A DNA stretch of 64,000 bases from Pseudomonas paraversuta (GCF_904063065.1 NZ_CAJFCL010000001.1:639726-703725); one strand, 5' to 3'; counted from the first letter of the stretch, positions 46,431-55,090 are shown. Numbers and translations are program-made. Notes: generated from the sequence alone by a model not told the origin.

Positions 46431-49212
46431 TGGATCCTCCTTTAAAGTGCTGAAGACAGTTGTATAGGGTGTGCAACGTGAAAGGCTTGATCAGGCAGTG
46501 ATTCATCCCGGCGTTCAGGCAACGCTCGGAGTCGTCGGGCATGGCCTTGGCCGTTGCTCCGATGATTGGCTCAGTAATATTCATGGCCCGTAACCGGGTG
46601 GCCAGCTCATAACCGTTCATTCTTGGCATGTTGACGTCGGTCAAAATCAGATCGAATGTCCCGTGCTGCCAGAGCTCGAGCGCCTCCAGACCATCACTGG
46701 CCAATGTCACTGTGCAGCCCAGCTCCTGGAGCTGGTCACGCAAAATCAGCTGATTGATGACGTTGTCTTCCGCAACCAGGATTCGTAATCCGAGATTGAG
46801 CTCTGCCCTGGCGGCTCCCGTTTTTAAATGACTGTCTGTGCGCATGCCCTGCGCCTCGCACAGGGCGCGGTATACGTCCTGCAAGCTGTTGAGGTCGGCG
46901 TGCCAGCAAGGATTGGCAGTCGAGAGTGGCTGCGAACTGTGACTGGCGGCCACCACCAGCGGCCCCGTCCAGTCGGGCTCCAGCAATTGCCGGGCACAGC
47001 CCGGGTGCAGTTCCAGCAACACCCCATCGTCACAGGCATCGCCCTGCTTCGGGGCTCCCAGATGAGCCCGTGCGCCCCAGCGTCGTAACCAGGCGCAATA
47101 ACATTCAGCCAGCTCGCGCAGGGGCGATACCACATACACAACACTGGAAGACAATTTGCCCAAGGGGCTCAGGCGCGAAGGGGCCTTGACCTGTACCAAG
47201 GGCAAATGCAGGGTAAAGCTGCTGCCCAGGCCCGGCTCGCTGACCAACCGCATGGTGCCGTTCATCAAGTGCATGAGACGCTTGCAGATAGAAAGCCCAA
47301 GCCCCGTACCCGCGACCACGTGCTTGGCAGACTCCACTTGATAAAAGGGCTCGAACAAGTGGGCCTGTTCTTCATGGGCGATCCCTTTACCGGTATCCGA
47401 AACCTGCCAGTGCAACATGACCCGCTCATCATCGCGGCTGTCCATTTTCAGGCGCAGCACGACTTTTCCGTAGTCGGTGAATTTCAGGGCGTTGTTGAGC
47501 AGGTTGTTGAGGATCTGGCGGATGCGGGTGACATCCCCGCTGAGCCACTCGGGCACCGTCGAATCAATCAGGGCAAACAGCTGCAGGCCCTTGGCCTGAG
47601 CAGCACCGCTGTATCCCTGAATCACCTCCTCTATCAATTCCATCGGGCTGAAGGTGTTGAGCTCAAGCTGTAGTTGGCCCGCCTCGATACGCGACACATC
47701 CAGTACGTCGCAAATCAGCTGCAACAGATTGCCGGAAGAGCGTTCGATGGCTTTTAAATAGTTGTTCTGCTGATCGTTGAGATCGGTGCGCGCCAGCAAT
47801 TCAAGGGTGCCTAAAACACCATACAAAGGCGTACGGATTTCATGGCTCATGGTAGCCAGAAACAAGGTTTTGGCCTCATTGGCCCGATCCGCCAGCTGCC
47901 GGGCACGCTCCAGCGTCACTTCTATCTGTTTGCGCGCACTTATGTCGCTGAACGCACAAATCAGCACGTCTTCACTCTTGTAACGGGTCGGTGCAAACGC
48001 GAGGTAAAGAAGACGACCATCTTCCATCTCGATTTCATCGCTGTTGCTCAGCTCGGACTCGTCGAAAGCGCGATGAATCCAGCCATGGCACAGCTTGCCA
48101 CGCTCACTGCTACTGCCCAGCCACTGTTGCGAAAGCGAGTTTTCCAGCACCACCGTGCCGTCCGTGCGGCGAATGACGCACAAGGCGACCGGCGCGACCT
48201 GCAAGGCAGCTCGACTGAAGGCCTCACTTTCAACCAGCGCCTGGATACGGTTTTCACCCGGAGTAATCAGGCGCCGGTCGATGCGCACGATCAAAAAGCG
48301 CAGCCCGATGCAGACAGCAATGAACAGCAGCACACAAACCGCCAAAGGCCAGCCCAATACTGGCAGCAACGATTTAATGTCCACGGCATAGACGATTTGC
48401 CAGCCTGAATAACCCAGTTTTTTGCGGATCGCCAGGCTGTCGGGCAACCACCCTGAACCAATAAAGCCAAACGAGTTTCTGGCTTCCAGGGCGTGTAATG
48501 AATCCACCAGGGTGGACTGCGCGGCATTGGTGAAAATGATCTGCCCCTGACCGTCCAGCAACATGAAATCGCCAGCGCTATCACTGCGTAAAGCCTCGAT
48601 CAGGTCCGGGACCTCAACTTCAATGCCCAACCAGCCGGAAGACAGGTTGCGGCTATCAAGGCGTGCGAATAAATAGAACGGGGAGTCCAGGACCTTGTTG
48701 TCGGTCAGCCAGAGGTCATCATCAAAGGAATATGCCCTGTCGCCCTCCTCGGCCAGACGTTGCAGGACCACCCGGGGCAAGAGGGGGTCCAGACCGGGGG
48801 ATGCGTCAAACAGACGTACCACCTGGGGTTGATCGGCTGGCGGGACGTACAGCAGATTGACTTTGCTCTCGTACAGATAGTCCATCATGCGTCGGGTCAG
48901 CCACAGGCTCCAATGGCCCGCTTCACTGCCCAGACTGATTTTTATCTCTTCCAGCGGATCGACACTGTCAGGCGTTTGAGACAGTGCGGTGTCCGGCACC
49001 GTTGCCAGGACCAGACTTTTGAGCAAGGTCTGGCGGCTGACGAAAAAATCCTGAGCGTTGAACACTGCCTCGTTCATGACGCTGCGGCGCTGGGATACTT
49101 CTTCGTTGAAGACTGCCCGCAGGTAAACGAACGAGCTCGCGAAAACCGCAACTAACAGGCCGCAGGCAAAAAGATGGAGAAGTTTTCGGGCGGCTTGGGG
49201 AGTGGATTTCAT
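46381..49212 (-). CDS. Hybrid sensor kinase without Hpt (RocS-like)
   Basis: 943 residues from the ATG at 49212; an ATG at 49236 is possible but has no ribosome binding site. TM1 is near residues 12-32, the periplasmic sensor region runs to about 285, and TM2 is at 290-312. A PAS-like domain and HisKA (FLATMSHEIRTPLYGVL, His about 457) follow. The HATPase has LLNNALKFTDYGKV; a degenerate receiver-like stretch precedes a true receiver (VLVAEDN variant ILVAEDNVINQ, phospho-Asp in LILTDVNMPRMNG). The protein ends after the receiver, with no Hpt. It must send phosphate through another protein, perhaps the Hpt of the kinase at 34310-37558. The start region has a 7-base inverted repeat ATGCCCC/GGGGCAT (49211-49236). 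Confidence 0.86.
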   Translation of the reverse strand: MKSTPQAARKLLHLFACGLLVAVFASSFVYLRAVFNEEVSQRRSVMNEAVFNAQDFFVSRQTLLKSLVLATVPDTALSQTPDSVDPLEEIKISLGSEAGHWSLWLTRRMMDYLYESKVNLLYVPPADQPQVVRLFDASPGLDPLLPRVVLQRLAEEGDRAYSFDDDLWLTDNKVLDSPFYLFARLDSRNLSSGWLGIEVEVPDLIEALRSDSAGDFMLLDGQGQIIFTNAAQSTLVDSLHALEARNSFGFIGSGWLPDSLAIRKKLGYSGWQIVYAVDIKSLLPVLGWPLAVCVLLFIAVCIGLRFLIVRIDRRLITPGENRIQALVESEAFSRAALQVAPVALCVIRRTDGTVVLENSLSQQWLGSSSERGKLCHGWIHRAFDESELSNSDEIEMEDGRLLYLAFAPTRYKSEDVLICAFSDISARKQIEVTLERARQLADRANEAKTLFLATMSHEIRTPLYGVLGTLELLARTDLNDQQNNYLKAIERSSGNLLQLICDVLDVSRIEAGQLQLELNTFSPMELIEEVIQGYSGAAQAKGLQLFALIDSTVPEWLSGDVTRIRQILNNLLNNALKFTDYGKVVLRLKMDSRDDERVMLHWQVSDTGKGIAHEEQAHLFEPFYQVESAKHVVAGTGLGLSICKRLMHLMNGTMRLVSEPGLGSSFTLHLPLVQVKAPSRLSPLGKLSSSVVYVVSPLRELAECYCAWLRRWGARAHLGAPKQGDACDDGVLLELHPGCARQLLEPDWTGPLVVAASHSSQPLSTANPCWHADLNSLQDVYRALCEAQGMRTDSHLKTGAARAELNLGLRILVAEDNVINQLILRDQLQELGCTVTLASDGLEALELWQHGTFDLILTDVNMPRMNGYELATRLRAMNITEPIIGATAKAMPDDSERCLNAGMNHCLIKPFTLHTLYNCLQHFKGGSSEALSCTGRRGSSLSA

Positions 49213-49337
49213 GCCCCAAGCCTGAGGCCGGGGCATGATAAAAATAATCAGACAATTCCTGAAAGCACTCCCCCCCGTAGCAGCTGACGAGGAACCAGGC
49301 TGCGTCCGGCGGCGCCTACAAGAAATGCGCTACAGGG

Positions 49338-50222
49338 TTAAGCCGGGCGAACCGCGCTCAAATCCATACGCCCGTCTTTCATCGGCGGGCACCAGTAATA
49401 ACCGCCGCTCAATGGCCGGCTATAACGGTACAGGCCGTCAACGATGCCGTCTTCAAGACCGCTCATCCGACGCAACTGAACTTCGAAGGCATTCAGGGTG
49501 CGACTGAAGGAGACAAACATCAGCCCGGACTTGCCGTTTTCAGTCCACGGCATGGAACGGCGCACGGTAAAGGCTTCAGGCGAGAAGCTCTCCTGGGCGG
49601 TGCGTTTGACGTGGGCCGAAGCCGGTGCATCTTCAAGCTCTTCGTTGTCGCTCAGGCGACGGCCGATGATGTTGTCCTGCTCGGCCTGGGGCAGCGCGGC
49701 AAAACCGTTCAGATCATGCTGCCACTGCTGCACCGCGACAAAACAGCCACCGTCCAGGCCCGGGCCGGCATTGGCCACGATGGCCGCTTCTACCGCCGCT
49801 TCGTCCACCGGGTTCTCGGTACCGTCTTCATAACCGGTCAGGTCACGGTCGGAGCCGTAGCGGAAGCCTTCGGTTACTTGCAGCACGTTGAACGCAGACG
49901 CCAGCGCGGTCTCGATCTTCTGACTGCGATGCAGCAGTTCGCCGCGGTCATCACCCAGCAACCACAGCCACAGTGCGTGCTGGGTCGACGGGTTTTCAAC
50001 CATGGCATTGAGTGCCGGGAACACCCGCAAACCTTGAACTTTCGCGCCCAGGGCCATTACCAGAGGCGACCCGAAGCCTGCCACTACACTTTTGCCATCC
50101 ACCCACTGCGACAGAACGTCGAGCGCTGCCGGCAGTGCTTCTACGGACTTGAGGGCAAAAAACATGTAGCGCCCCTGGGAGGGTACGGGTTTGGCGAGGA
50201 TGCCAGGCTGGTAAAGACTCAT
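49338..50222 (-). CDS. Dyp-type peroxidase
   Basis: 294 residues. A dye-decolorising haem peroxidase that uses H2O2. The GxxDG motif (GYEDGTENP) is present and the proximal His is probably in SSAHVKRTA-type sequence (PASAHVKRTAQ). The tail VDGLYRYSRPLSGGYYWCPP matches the class B/P form. No encapsulin gene is adjacent. The natural substrate is uncertain. Confidence 0.9.
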   Translation of the reverse strand: MSLYQPGILAKPVPSQGRYMFFALKSVEALPAALDVLSQWVDGKSVVAGFGSPLVMALGAKVQGLRVFPALNAMVENPSTQHALWLWLLGDDRGELLHRSQKIETALASAFNVLQVTEGFRYGSDRDLTGYEDGTENPVDEAAVEAAIVANAGPGLDGGCFVAVQQWQHDLNGFAALPQAEQDNIIGRRLSDNEELEDAPASAHVKRTAQESFSPEAFTVRRSMPWTENGKSGLMFVSFSRTLNAFEVQLRRMSGLEDGIVDGLYRYSRPLSGGYYWCPPMKDGRMDLSAVRPA

Positions 50223-50437
50223 AGAAACTCCTTCAGGAAAGCCGGGAGTTTACCCCTGCAGCAGCGCCTTTTCGCAGATCGGGGGGTTATTTTTGTTAAG
50301 GGCTACCCTAGGTGTGCATAGCAATGCTGCTCGCTGGCGATACCCGGGTCGAAGAACACCTCGCCCTTTGTCAATTAAACGGAATTTTTTGATGACCAGA
50401 GACTCACTTAGAAACCACAGGGAGGTTTTTTTGAATC

Positions 50438-50662
50438 ATGAATTCGGCAAAGCTTTACGTTATTGAATACACACTGCACGGGGCCCCTAAATCTTTCATC
50501 ATCCGCCTGGCGCGCATGGATAACGCCGTTGCGTGGCATTGGGCCGGGTGTGATGCGGGGGTGGTCCGTATCGGCCGGCCAGGTCGTGAAAACGAGAACA
50601 AATCCAGCCGTCTGGAAGTGGAAAAACACGGTGTTGCGGATGTGAAGTGGCGAGCCACTTGA
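50438..50662 (+). CDS. Small DUF6555-type conserved protein
   Basis: 74 residues (MNSAKLYVIEYTLHGAPKSF to VKWRAT). Similar small proteins are widespread in Pseudomonas under the DUF6555 name, as I recall; function is unknown. AGGGAGG lies rather far (about 12 bases) from the ATG. A hairpin follows, and the metallothionein gene converges with it. Confidence 0.7.
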   Translation: MNSAKLYVIEYTLHGAPKSFIIRLARMDNAVAWHWAGCDAGVVRIGRPGRENENKSSRLEVEKHGVADVKWRAT

Positions 50663-50682
50663 GTCGGCTCTTCGCCAGAGGA

Positions 50683-50707
50683 CTCGCGCAGTGCAGAACT
50701 GCGCGAG
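50683..50707. terminator. Hairpin between DUF6555 gene and metallothionein gene
   Basis: CTCGCGCAGT, loop GCAGA, ACTGCGCGAG: perfect 10-base stem between two convergent genes. There is a short GTTTGG after it on the plus strand, so it is a weak U-tract terminator. Confidence 0.6.
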
Positions 50708-50717
50708 GTTTGGCTGA

Positions 50718-50882
50718 TTACCCCTTGTCACCACAATGGCAGCCGCTGGAGGTGGCGCACGCCTGGCCTTTGGGGTGATGGTCAGCACAGGCCTGGCAGC
50801 AGTAGTGCTTGCCGTCGCGCTCAATGCCATTGGTGCCTACCTTGCAATTACAGTTCGGACAGTCACATGTGTGCTCTTTCAT
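50718..50882 (-). CDS. Bacterial metallothionein
   Basis: A 54-residue protein with ten cysteines and several histidines: CDCPNCNCKV, HYCCQACADHH, ACATSSGCHCGDKG. This is the pattern of pseudomonad metallothioneins (SmtA/BmtA family), which bind zinc and cadmium in the cytoplasm. The ribosome binding site TTGGAG is six bases before the ATG. It is too short for many gene finders. Confidence 0.88.
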   Translation of the reverse strand: MKEHTCDCPNCNCKVGTNGIERDGKHYCCQACADHHPKGQACATSSGCHCGDKG

Positions 50883-51063
50883 CTTGAACTCCAAGTTGTC
50901 TGGTCGTCACAAAGCGACAGGCTTGCCGCTTATAGTCAGTGACTGTAGACCCCGAGCGTTGGTTCACCCTTTATCCCATCGGAAATACCTGCGAATTGAT
51001 TTATTGTGCACGCCAGGCTGAAACCGGCCCTTCAATAATCATAAGAACACTGAGGTATTTTCC

Positions 51064-52482
51064 ATGGCCGCTGAGATTGCAGACAGCCGCTCTGCCCGCT
51101 TTGCCCTGCGCTGCTCGAACTGGGCCGAGCGCTGGTTCCCCGACTCCTGGGTATTTGCCGCCGTTGCCGTGATCACGGTGGCGCTGGCCACAATGGCGAT
51201 GGGTGCCAAACCCACCGACGCCGCCGTGGCATTCGGCGACGGGTTCTGGAGCCTGATCCCGTTCACCATGCAAATGGCCTTCGTCGTGATTGGCGGCTAT
51301 GTGGTCGCCAGTTCACCGCCCGCCGTGAAACTCATCGACAAGCTGGCAAAGGTCCCGAAAAACGGGCGCCAGGCAGTGTGCTGGGTGGCCCTGATTTCGA
51401 TGGTTGCATCCTTGCTCAACTGGGGCCTGTCGCTGGTGTTTGGCGGGCTGCTGGTACGTGCACTGGCCCGGCGTACCAACTTGCGCATGGATTATCGCGC
51501 CGCCGGTGCCGCCGCCTACCTGGGGCTGGGTGCAGTCTGGGCTCTGGGCCTGTCGTCATCTGCCGCGCAACTACAGGCCAACCCGGCCAGTCTGCCGCCG
51601 TCGATCCTGTCGATTACCGGGGTCATCCCGTTCACTGAAACCATCTTTTTGTGGCAGTCCGGCGTATTGCTGGCGGCGCTGGTGGTGGTCTCGCTGATCG
51701 TTGCCTACGCAACGGCTCCGGGCCCGGACTCGGCACGTGATGCCGCCGCCTGCGGAATTGACCCGACCTTCAGCACACCCAAATTGCCCCCGCGTACCCG
51801 GCCCGGCGAATGGCTGGAGTACAGCCCGCTGCTGACCATTTTGCTGGTACTGCTGGCTGGCGGTTGGCTGTTTCATGAGTTTTCGACCAAACCGGCGATT
51901 AGCGCCATTTCGGGGCTCAACACCTATAACTTCCTGTTCCTGATGCTCGGCGCGCTGCTGCACTGGCGCCCCCGCAGCTTTCTCGATGCGGTAGCCCGCG
52001 CGGTGCCCACCACCACTGGCGTGATGATCCAGTTCCCGCTGTATGGTTCGATTGCCGCGTTGATGACGGTGGTCAAAGGCACTGACGGACAAACCCTGGC
52101 CCATCACATTTCGTCCTTCTTCGTGCAGATCGCCTCCCATGACACCTATGCCCTGTTGATGGGGGTGTATTCGGCGATATTGGGCTTTTTCATTCCGTCA
52201 GGCGGCGGCAAATGGATTATCGAAGCGCCCTATGTGATGCAGGTGGCCAATGATCTGGGATACCACCTGGGCTGGGCCGTACAGATTTACAACGCGGCCG
52301 AAGCCTTGCCGAACCTGATCAACCCGTTCTATATGCTGCCGCTACTGGGCGTGCTGGGATTGAAGGCACGGGACCTGATTGGCTTTTCATTCGTGCAACT
52401 GCTGGTGCATACGCCCCTGGTGCTGTTTCTGCTGTGGGCGTTGGGGACCACGCTGACCTACGCGCCGCCAGTGATGCCGTAA
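51064..52482 (+). CDS. Short-chain fatty acid transporter (AtoE family)
   Basis: A 472-residue inner-membrane protein with about 11-12 hydrophobic segments, matching AtoE (for example LNWGLSLVFGGLLVRALARR and FFIPSGGGKWIIEAPYV). It probably takes up acetoacetate, butyrate or similar acids. No fatty-acid catabolic gene is adjacent, so the substrate remains open. Confidence 0.85.
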   Translation: MAAEIADSRSARFALRCSNWAERWFPDSWVFAAVAVITVALATMAMGAKPTDAAVAFGDGFWSLIPFTMQMAFVVIGGYVVASSPPAVKLIDKLAKVPKNGRQAVCWVALISMVASLLNWGLSLVFGGLLVRALARRTNLRMDYRAAGAAAYLGLGAVWALGLSSSAAQLQANPASLPPSILSITGVIPFTETIFLWQSGVLLAALVVVSLIVAYATAPGPDSARDAAACGIDPTFSTPKLPPRTRPGEWLEYSPLLTILLVLLAGGWLFHEFSTKPAISAISGLNTYNFLFLMLGALLHWRPRSFLDAVARAVPTTTGVMIQFPLYGSIAALMTVVKGTDGQTLAHHISSFFVQIASHDTYALLMGVYSAILGFFIPSGGGKWIIEAPYVMQVANDLGYHLGWAVQIYNAAEALPNLINPFYMLPLLGVLGLKARDLIGFSFVQLLVHTPLVLFLLWALGTTLTYAPPVMP

Positions 52483-52494
52483 CAGCGAAAAACA

Positions 52495-52543
52495 CTTGCT
52501 CGCGATGGCAACCCCGGCGTTCAGGGCTGCCATCGCGAGCAAG
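52495..52543. repeat. REP-like inverted repeat
   Basis: CTTGCTCGCGATGGCA (52495-52510) and TGCCATCGCGAGCAAG (52528-52543) are perfect 16-base arms. It lies between the convergent transporter and carbonic anhydrase genes. Confidence 0.7.
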
Positions 52544-52570
52544 CTTGCGGCTACAGGTGGCGGGGGCGTT

Positions 52571-53215
52571 TCAGACCGCCCCTGCCGGGCGCAAGCGGTA
52601 TTGCGGCGGCAACTGGTCCAACCCGCTGATGGTGGTGTTCAGGCTTTTCCAGCGGCCGTCCTTGATGCCGTAAATGCAGCCGTGGACCGAGAGCTTCTGC
52701 CCGCGATGCCAAGCGTTCTGCACAATGTTGGTGTGACCCACGTTGGCCACTTGCTGGATCACATTGAGCTCGCACAAACGGTCGACGCGCTCTTCCTCGG
52801 TCGGCAACAGCGCCAGCATTTCGCGGTTCTCGTAATACAGGTCGCGTATCGAACGCAGCCAGCCGTCGATCAGACCCAGCTGCTGGTCCTTCATCGAAGC
52901 CCGCACCCCGCCACAGCCATAGTGGCCGGTGACCAGAATGTGTTTGACCTTCAATACATCCACTGCGTACTGGATGACCGACAGACAGTTGAGGTCGGTG
53001 TGCAGCACCACATTGGCCACATTGCGGTGTACGAACAAGTCGCCAGGCAGCATGCCGACGATTTCGTTGGCCGGTACCCGCGCATCCGAACAACCAATCC
53101 ATAGGTATTCCGGCGTTTGCTGGCGGGCCAGTTTGGCAAAGAATTCGGGATCTTCCTGCTTGATCGCATCTGCCCAGCGTTCGTTGTTATCAATCAGGTC
53201 TTGTAGTTCGTTCAT
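52571..53215 (-). CDS. can: Beta-carbonic anhydrase
   Basis: Interconverts CO2 and bicarbonate. 214 residues. Zinc ligands and the catalytic Asp/Arg pair are in IGCSDARVP, and the His and Cys in HYGCGGVRASM. The start at 53215 (MNELQDLIDNN) fits the family; the open frame continues 14 codons upstream. Located next to an acidic hypothetical gene and rimI, as in P. aeruginosa. Confidence 0.94.
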   Translation of the reverse strand: MNELQDLIDNNERWADAIKQEDPEFFAKLARQQTPEYLWIGCSDARVPANEIVGMLPGDLFVHRNVANVVLHTDLNCLSVIQYAVDVLKVKHILVTGHYGCGGVRASMKDQQLGLIDGWLRSIRDLYYENREMLALLPTEEERVDRLCELNVIQQVANVGHTNIVQNAWHRGQKLSVHGCIYGIKDGRWKSLNTTISGLDQLPPQYRLRPAGAV

Positions 53216-53335
53216 GCTGTGAAGCCTCAAGAGTTGATGCGCTGCTTTGACAGCCAACCGCTGGTCGGGGTCACGTGGAATCTTCAGGATCGTCTAGAGT
53301 CCACCGTAACAGGACTCACATTATGAGGAATTACC

Positions 53336-53752
53336 ATGACTGATTCACGTCGTCCGTTTGGAGCAGAAGAACCCGAGGACATCGACGATATGGAAGACCG
53401 CATGGGCTCGGTTGAACCGCTGGACTTTGACGACCCGCAGGATACCCGCGAGTCGCTGGATGATCTGGTGACCGATGAAGAGTACAAGCGCCATATTGGT
53501 GACAATCGCCCGCGCAACCGGGAAATCAGCGGAGCGGCACTGCCGGGCAATGGCTCGGACCCGGATGATCTGGATGCGCAGATGCTGATACCCGAGGACG
53601 GAGCACGGGATGCCTACGAGGCAGTGGAAGAACGGGGTGGCGCAGCAGACTGGGATCTGAGCGTGGTCAAGGAAAGTGAAATCGGCGCAGGCCACGGCCT
53701 GGACGAAGCGGAGCTGGCAGATATAGATCCGGTGGGGCGTAAACCTGAATGA
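53336..53752 (+). CDS. Acidic conserved protein of unknown function
   Basis: 138 residues, very rich in Asp and Glu (for example EEPEDIDDMEDRMG and LDFDDPQDTRESLDD) and almost without hydrophobic core in the first half, so probably largely disordered. I recognise it as conserved in Pseudomonas at this position but know no function. The ribosome binding site GAGGAAT is in place. It is flanked by carbonic anhydrase and rimI. Confidence 0.75.
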   Translation: MTDSRRPFGAEEPEDIDDMEDRMGSVEPLDFDDPQDTRESLDDLVTDEEYKRHIGDNRPRNREISGAALPGNGSDPDDLDAQMLIPEDGARDAYEAVEERGGAADWDLSVVKESEIGAGHGLDEAELADIDPVGRKPE

Positions 53753-53758
53753 CTTGAT

Positions 53759-53850
53759 CGCTGGCAAGCCAGCTCCCACCCCACCTGCAGGAGCGAGCTG
53801 TATGTTGTTAAAAGCTCGCTGGCAAGCCAGCTCCTACCAAGCCAGCTCCT
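53759..53850. repeat. Short direct repeats (REP-type)
   Basis: CGCTGGCAAGCCAGCTCC occurs at 53759-53776 and again at 53817-53834, with a partial third copy (AAGCCAGCTCCTGCAG) following at about 53839. GAGCGAGCT also occurs between. It fills the gap between two convergent genes. Confidence 0.7.
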
Positions 53851-53868
53851 GCAGGGTGGCGGTGCGGT

Positions 53869-54321
53869 TCAGTCGACCAGGGTGCAGGCCATCACGACTG
53901 CATCTTCACGTCCGCCAACCGCCGGATAGTAGTCACGGCGGCGGCCGATTTCGTTAAAGCCATAACGCTCATACAACTTGAACGCAGCCGTGTTGCTGTC
54001 GCGCAGCTCCAGGAAACACTCCCGGGCCTTGTTGGCATAGGCAATGGACATCAGGTGCTCGAGCAATTTGAGTCCCAGGCCACGGCCCTGGCTTTCCGGC
54101 TTGACGGTGATGTTCAGCAAATGTGCTTCATCGAGGATGATTTGCACCACCCCGTGGCCCACTTGCTGCTCGCCTTCAAACATCAGCCAGATCTGGTATT
54201 TCCCCAGACCGTCGAGAAAAATACCGCGGGTCCAGGGGTGGCTGAAGGCGGCGTATTCAATTTTCAATACGGCTTCAAGGTCCGCCTCGGTCATCGGGCG
54301 AAAGGTTACAGCGTCACTCAT
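53869..54321 (-). CDS. rimI: Ribosomal protein S18 alanine N-acetyltransferase
   Basis: 150-residue GNAT enzyme. Acetyl-CoA binding is in VKPESQGRGLGLKLLEHLM; the family sequence FSHPWTRGIF is present. It acetylates the N-terminus of S18. It overlaps the upstream gene by 8 bases, the order seen for holD-rimI in E. coli. Confidence 0.92.
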   Translation of the reverse strand: MSDAVTFRPMTEADLEAVLKIEYAAFSHPWTRGIFLDGLGKYQIWLMFEGEQQVGHGVVQIILDEAHLLNITVKPESQGRGLGLKLLEHLMSIAYANKARECFLELRDSNTAAFKLYERYGFNEIGRRRDYYPAVGGREDAVVMACTLVD

Positions 54322-55090
54322 CGTTTTGTTTCCAGCGCGCCATCAGCCGGCGCATGGCTTGCCACACATGCGCTTTGCGTTGTGGCTCATCCATTAAGAG
54401 TTCCAGACCCGGCAGCGCCCATGCGCAGCCCAGCCCTTCAATTGCAAGTTCAGTGTTAAACGCTTGCGCGTCTGCCTCACCGGCAAAACGCACCGCTGGC
54501 AGCCCCACCAGCCACAAGCAGGCACACTCGGCCTCTTCGAGACGGGCCATGACAAAGCCCTGCACGAATTCCCGTGCGGCTTCCGGCCCCTGGTCGACAT
54601 TGCCCCGGCGCAACAACGGCCAGCGCACGGGCTCGCCAATGATTTGCGGGCTGTCGGGCAGACCGGCAGCGCGCAACATGTCCTTTAACAATAAATACGC
54701 CGGATCACGGCTCTGGAACGCGCTGCCTGTGGGTAACTCCACCAGCACCAGACAACGCCCGGCCCGCAGCAACTGCAAGGCAAAGCGCGGCGGCGGCAGT
54801 TGCACCACCTTGGGCGTGACCGGTACCGGTTCGGCTTCAACCACGGGCTTGCTGGCCGCACGCACAGAGATCGAAGGCCGGGGCACTTCGATCTTTGGCC
54901 GCTCTGCAGGCGCGCTCGCAGCCGCCACTGCCTTGACCGCAGGCCGCGTAATCACGGGCTCTGCGGGCGGCTCGGGGAGCACCAGCAGCTCGGGCCGCGA
55001 AGGCGCGGCAAATGGCAATTCGGTGCGCGGTAACCAGCTGACCACCTGCATGGCAGTCATATACGCGCGGCGGCGGGACTCGTTCAACAA
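54314..55090 (-). CDS. holD: Probable DNA polymerase III psi subunit (cryptic pseudomonad HolD)
   Basis: 258 residues from a TTG at 55090; a second TTG at 55087 and ATGs at 55060 and 55051 are alternatives. The N-terminal end (YMTAMQVVSWLPRTELPF) is followed by a Pro/Ala-rich linker (about 40-95) and a globular C-terminal domain. The linker often earns such proteins a TonB label, but there is no membrane anchor. In P. aeruginosa the gene before rimI encodes the divergent psi subunit that joins chi to the clamp loader, as I recall. Position before rimI, as for E. coli holD, supports this. Confidence 0.7.
   Translation of the reverse strand: MLNESRRRAYMTAMQVVSWLPRTELPFAAPSRPELLVLPEPPAEPVITRPAVKAVAAASAPAERPKIEVPRPSISVRAASKPVVEAEPVPVTPKVVQLPPPRFALQLLRAGRCLVLVELPTGSAFQSRDPAYLLLKDMLRAAGLPDSPQIIGEPVRWPLLRRGNVDQGPEAAREFVQGFVMARLEEAECACLWLVGLPAVRFAGEADAQAFNTELAIEGLGCAWALPGLELLMDEPQRKAHVWQAMRRLMARWKQNDE

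Noticed and set aside
54314..55090. TonB energy transducer
   Set aside because: No N-terminal membrane helix and no TonB C-terminal domain; only the Pro-rich linker is similar.
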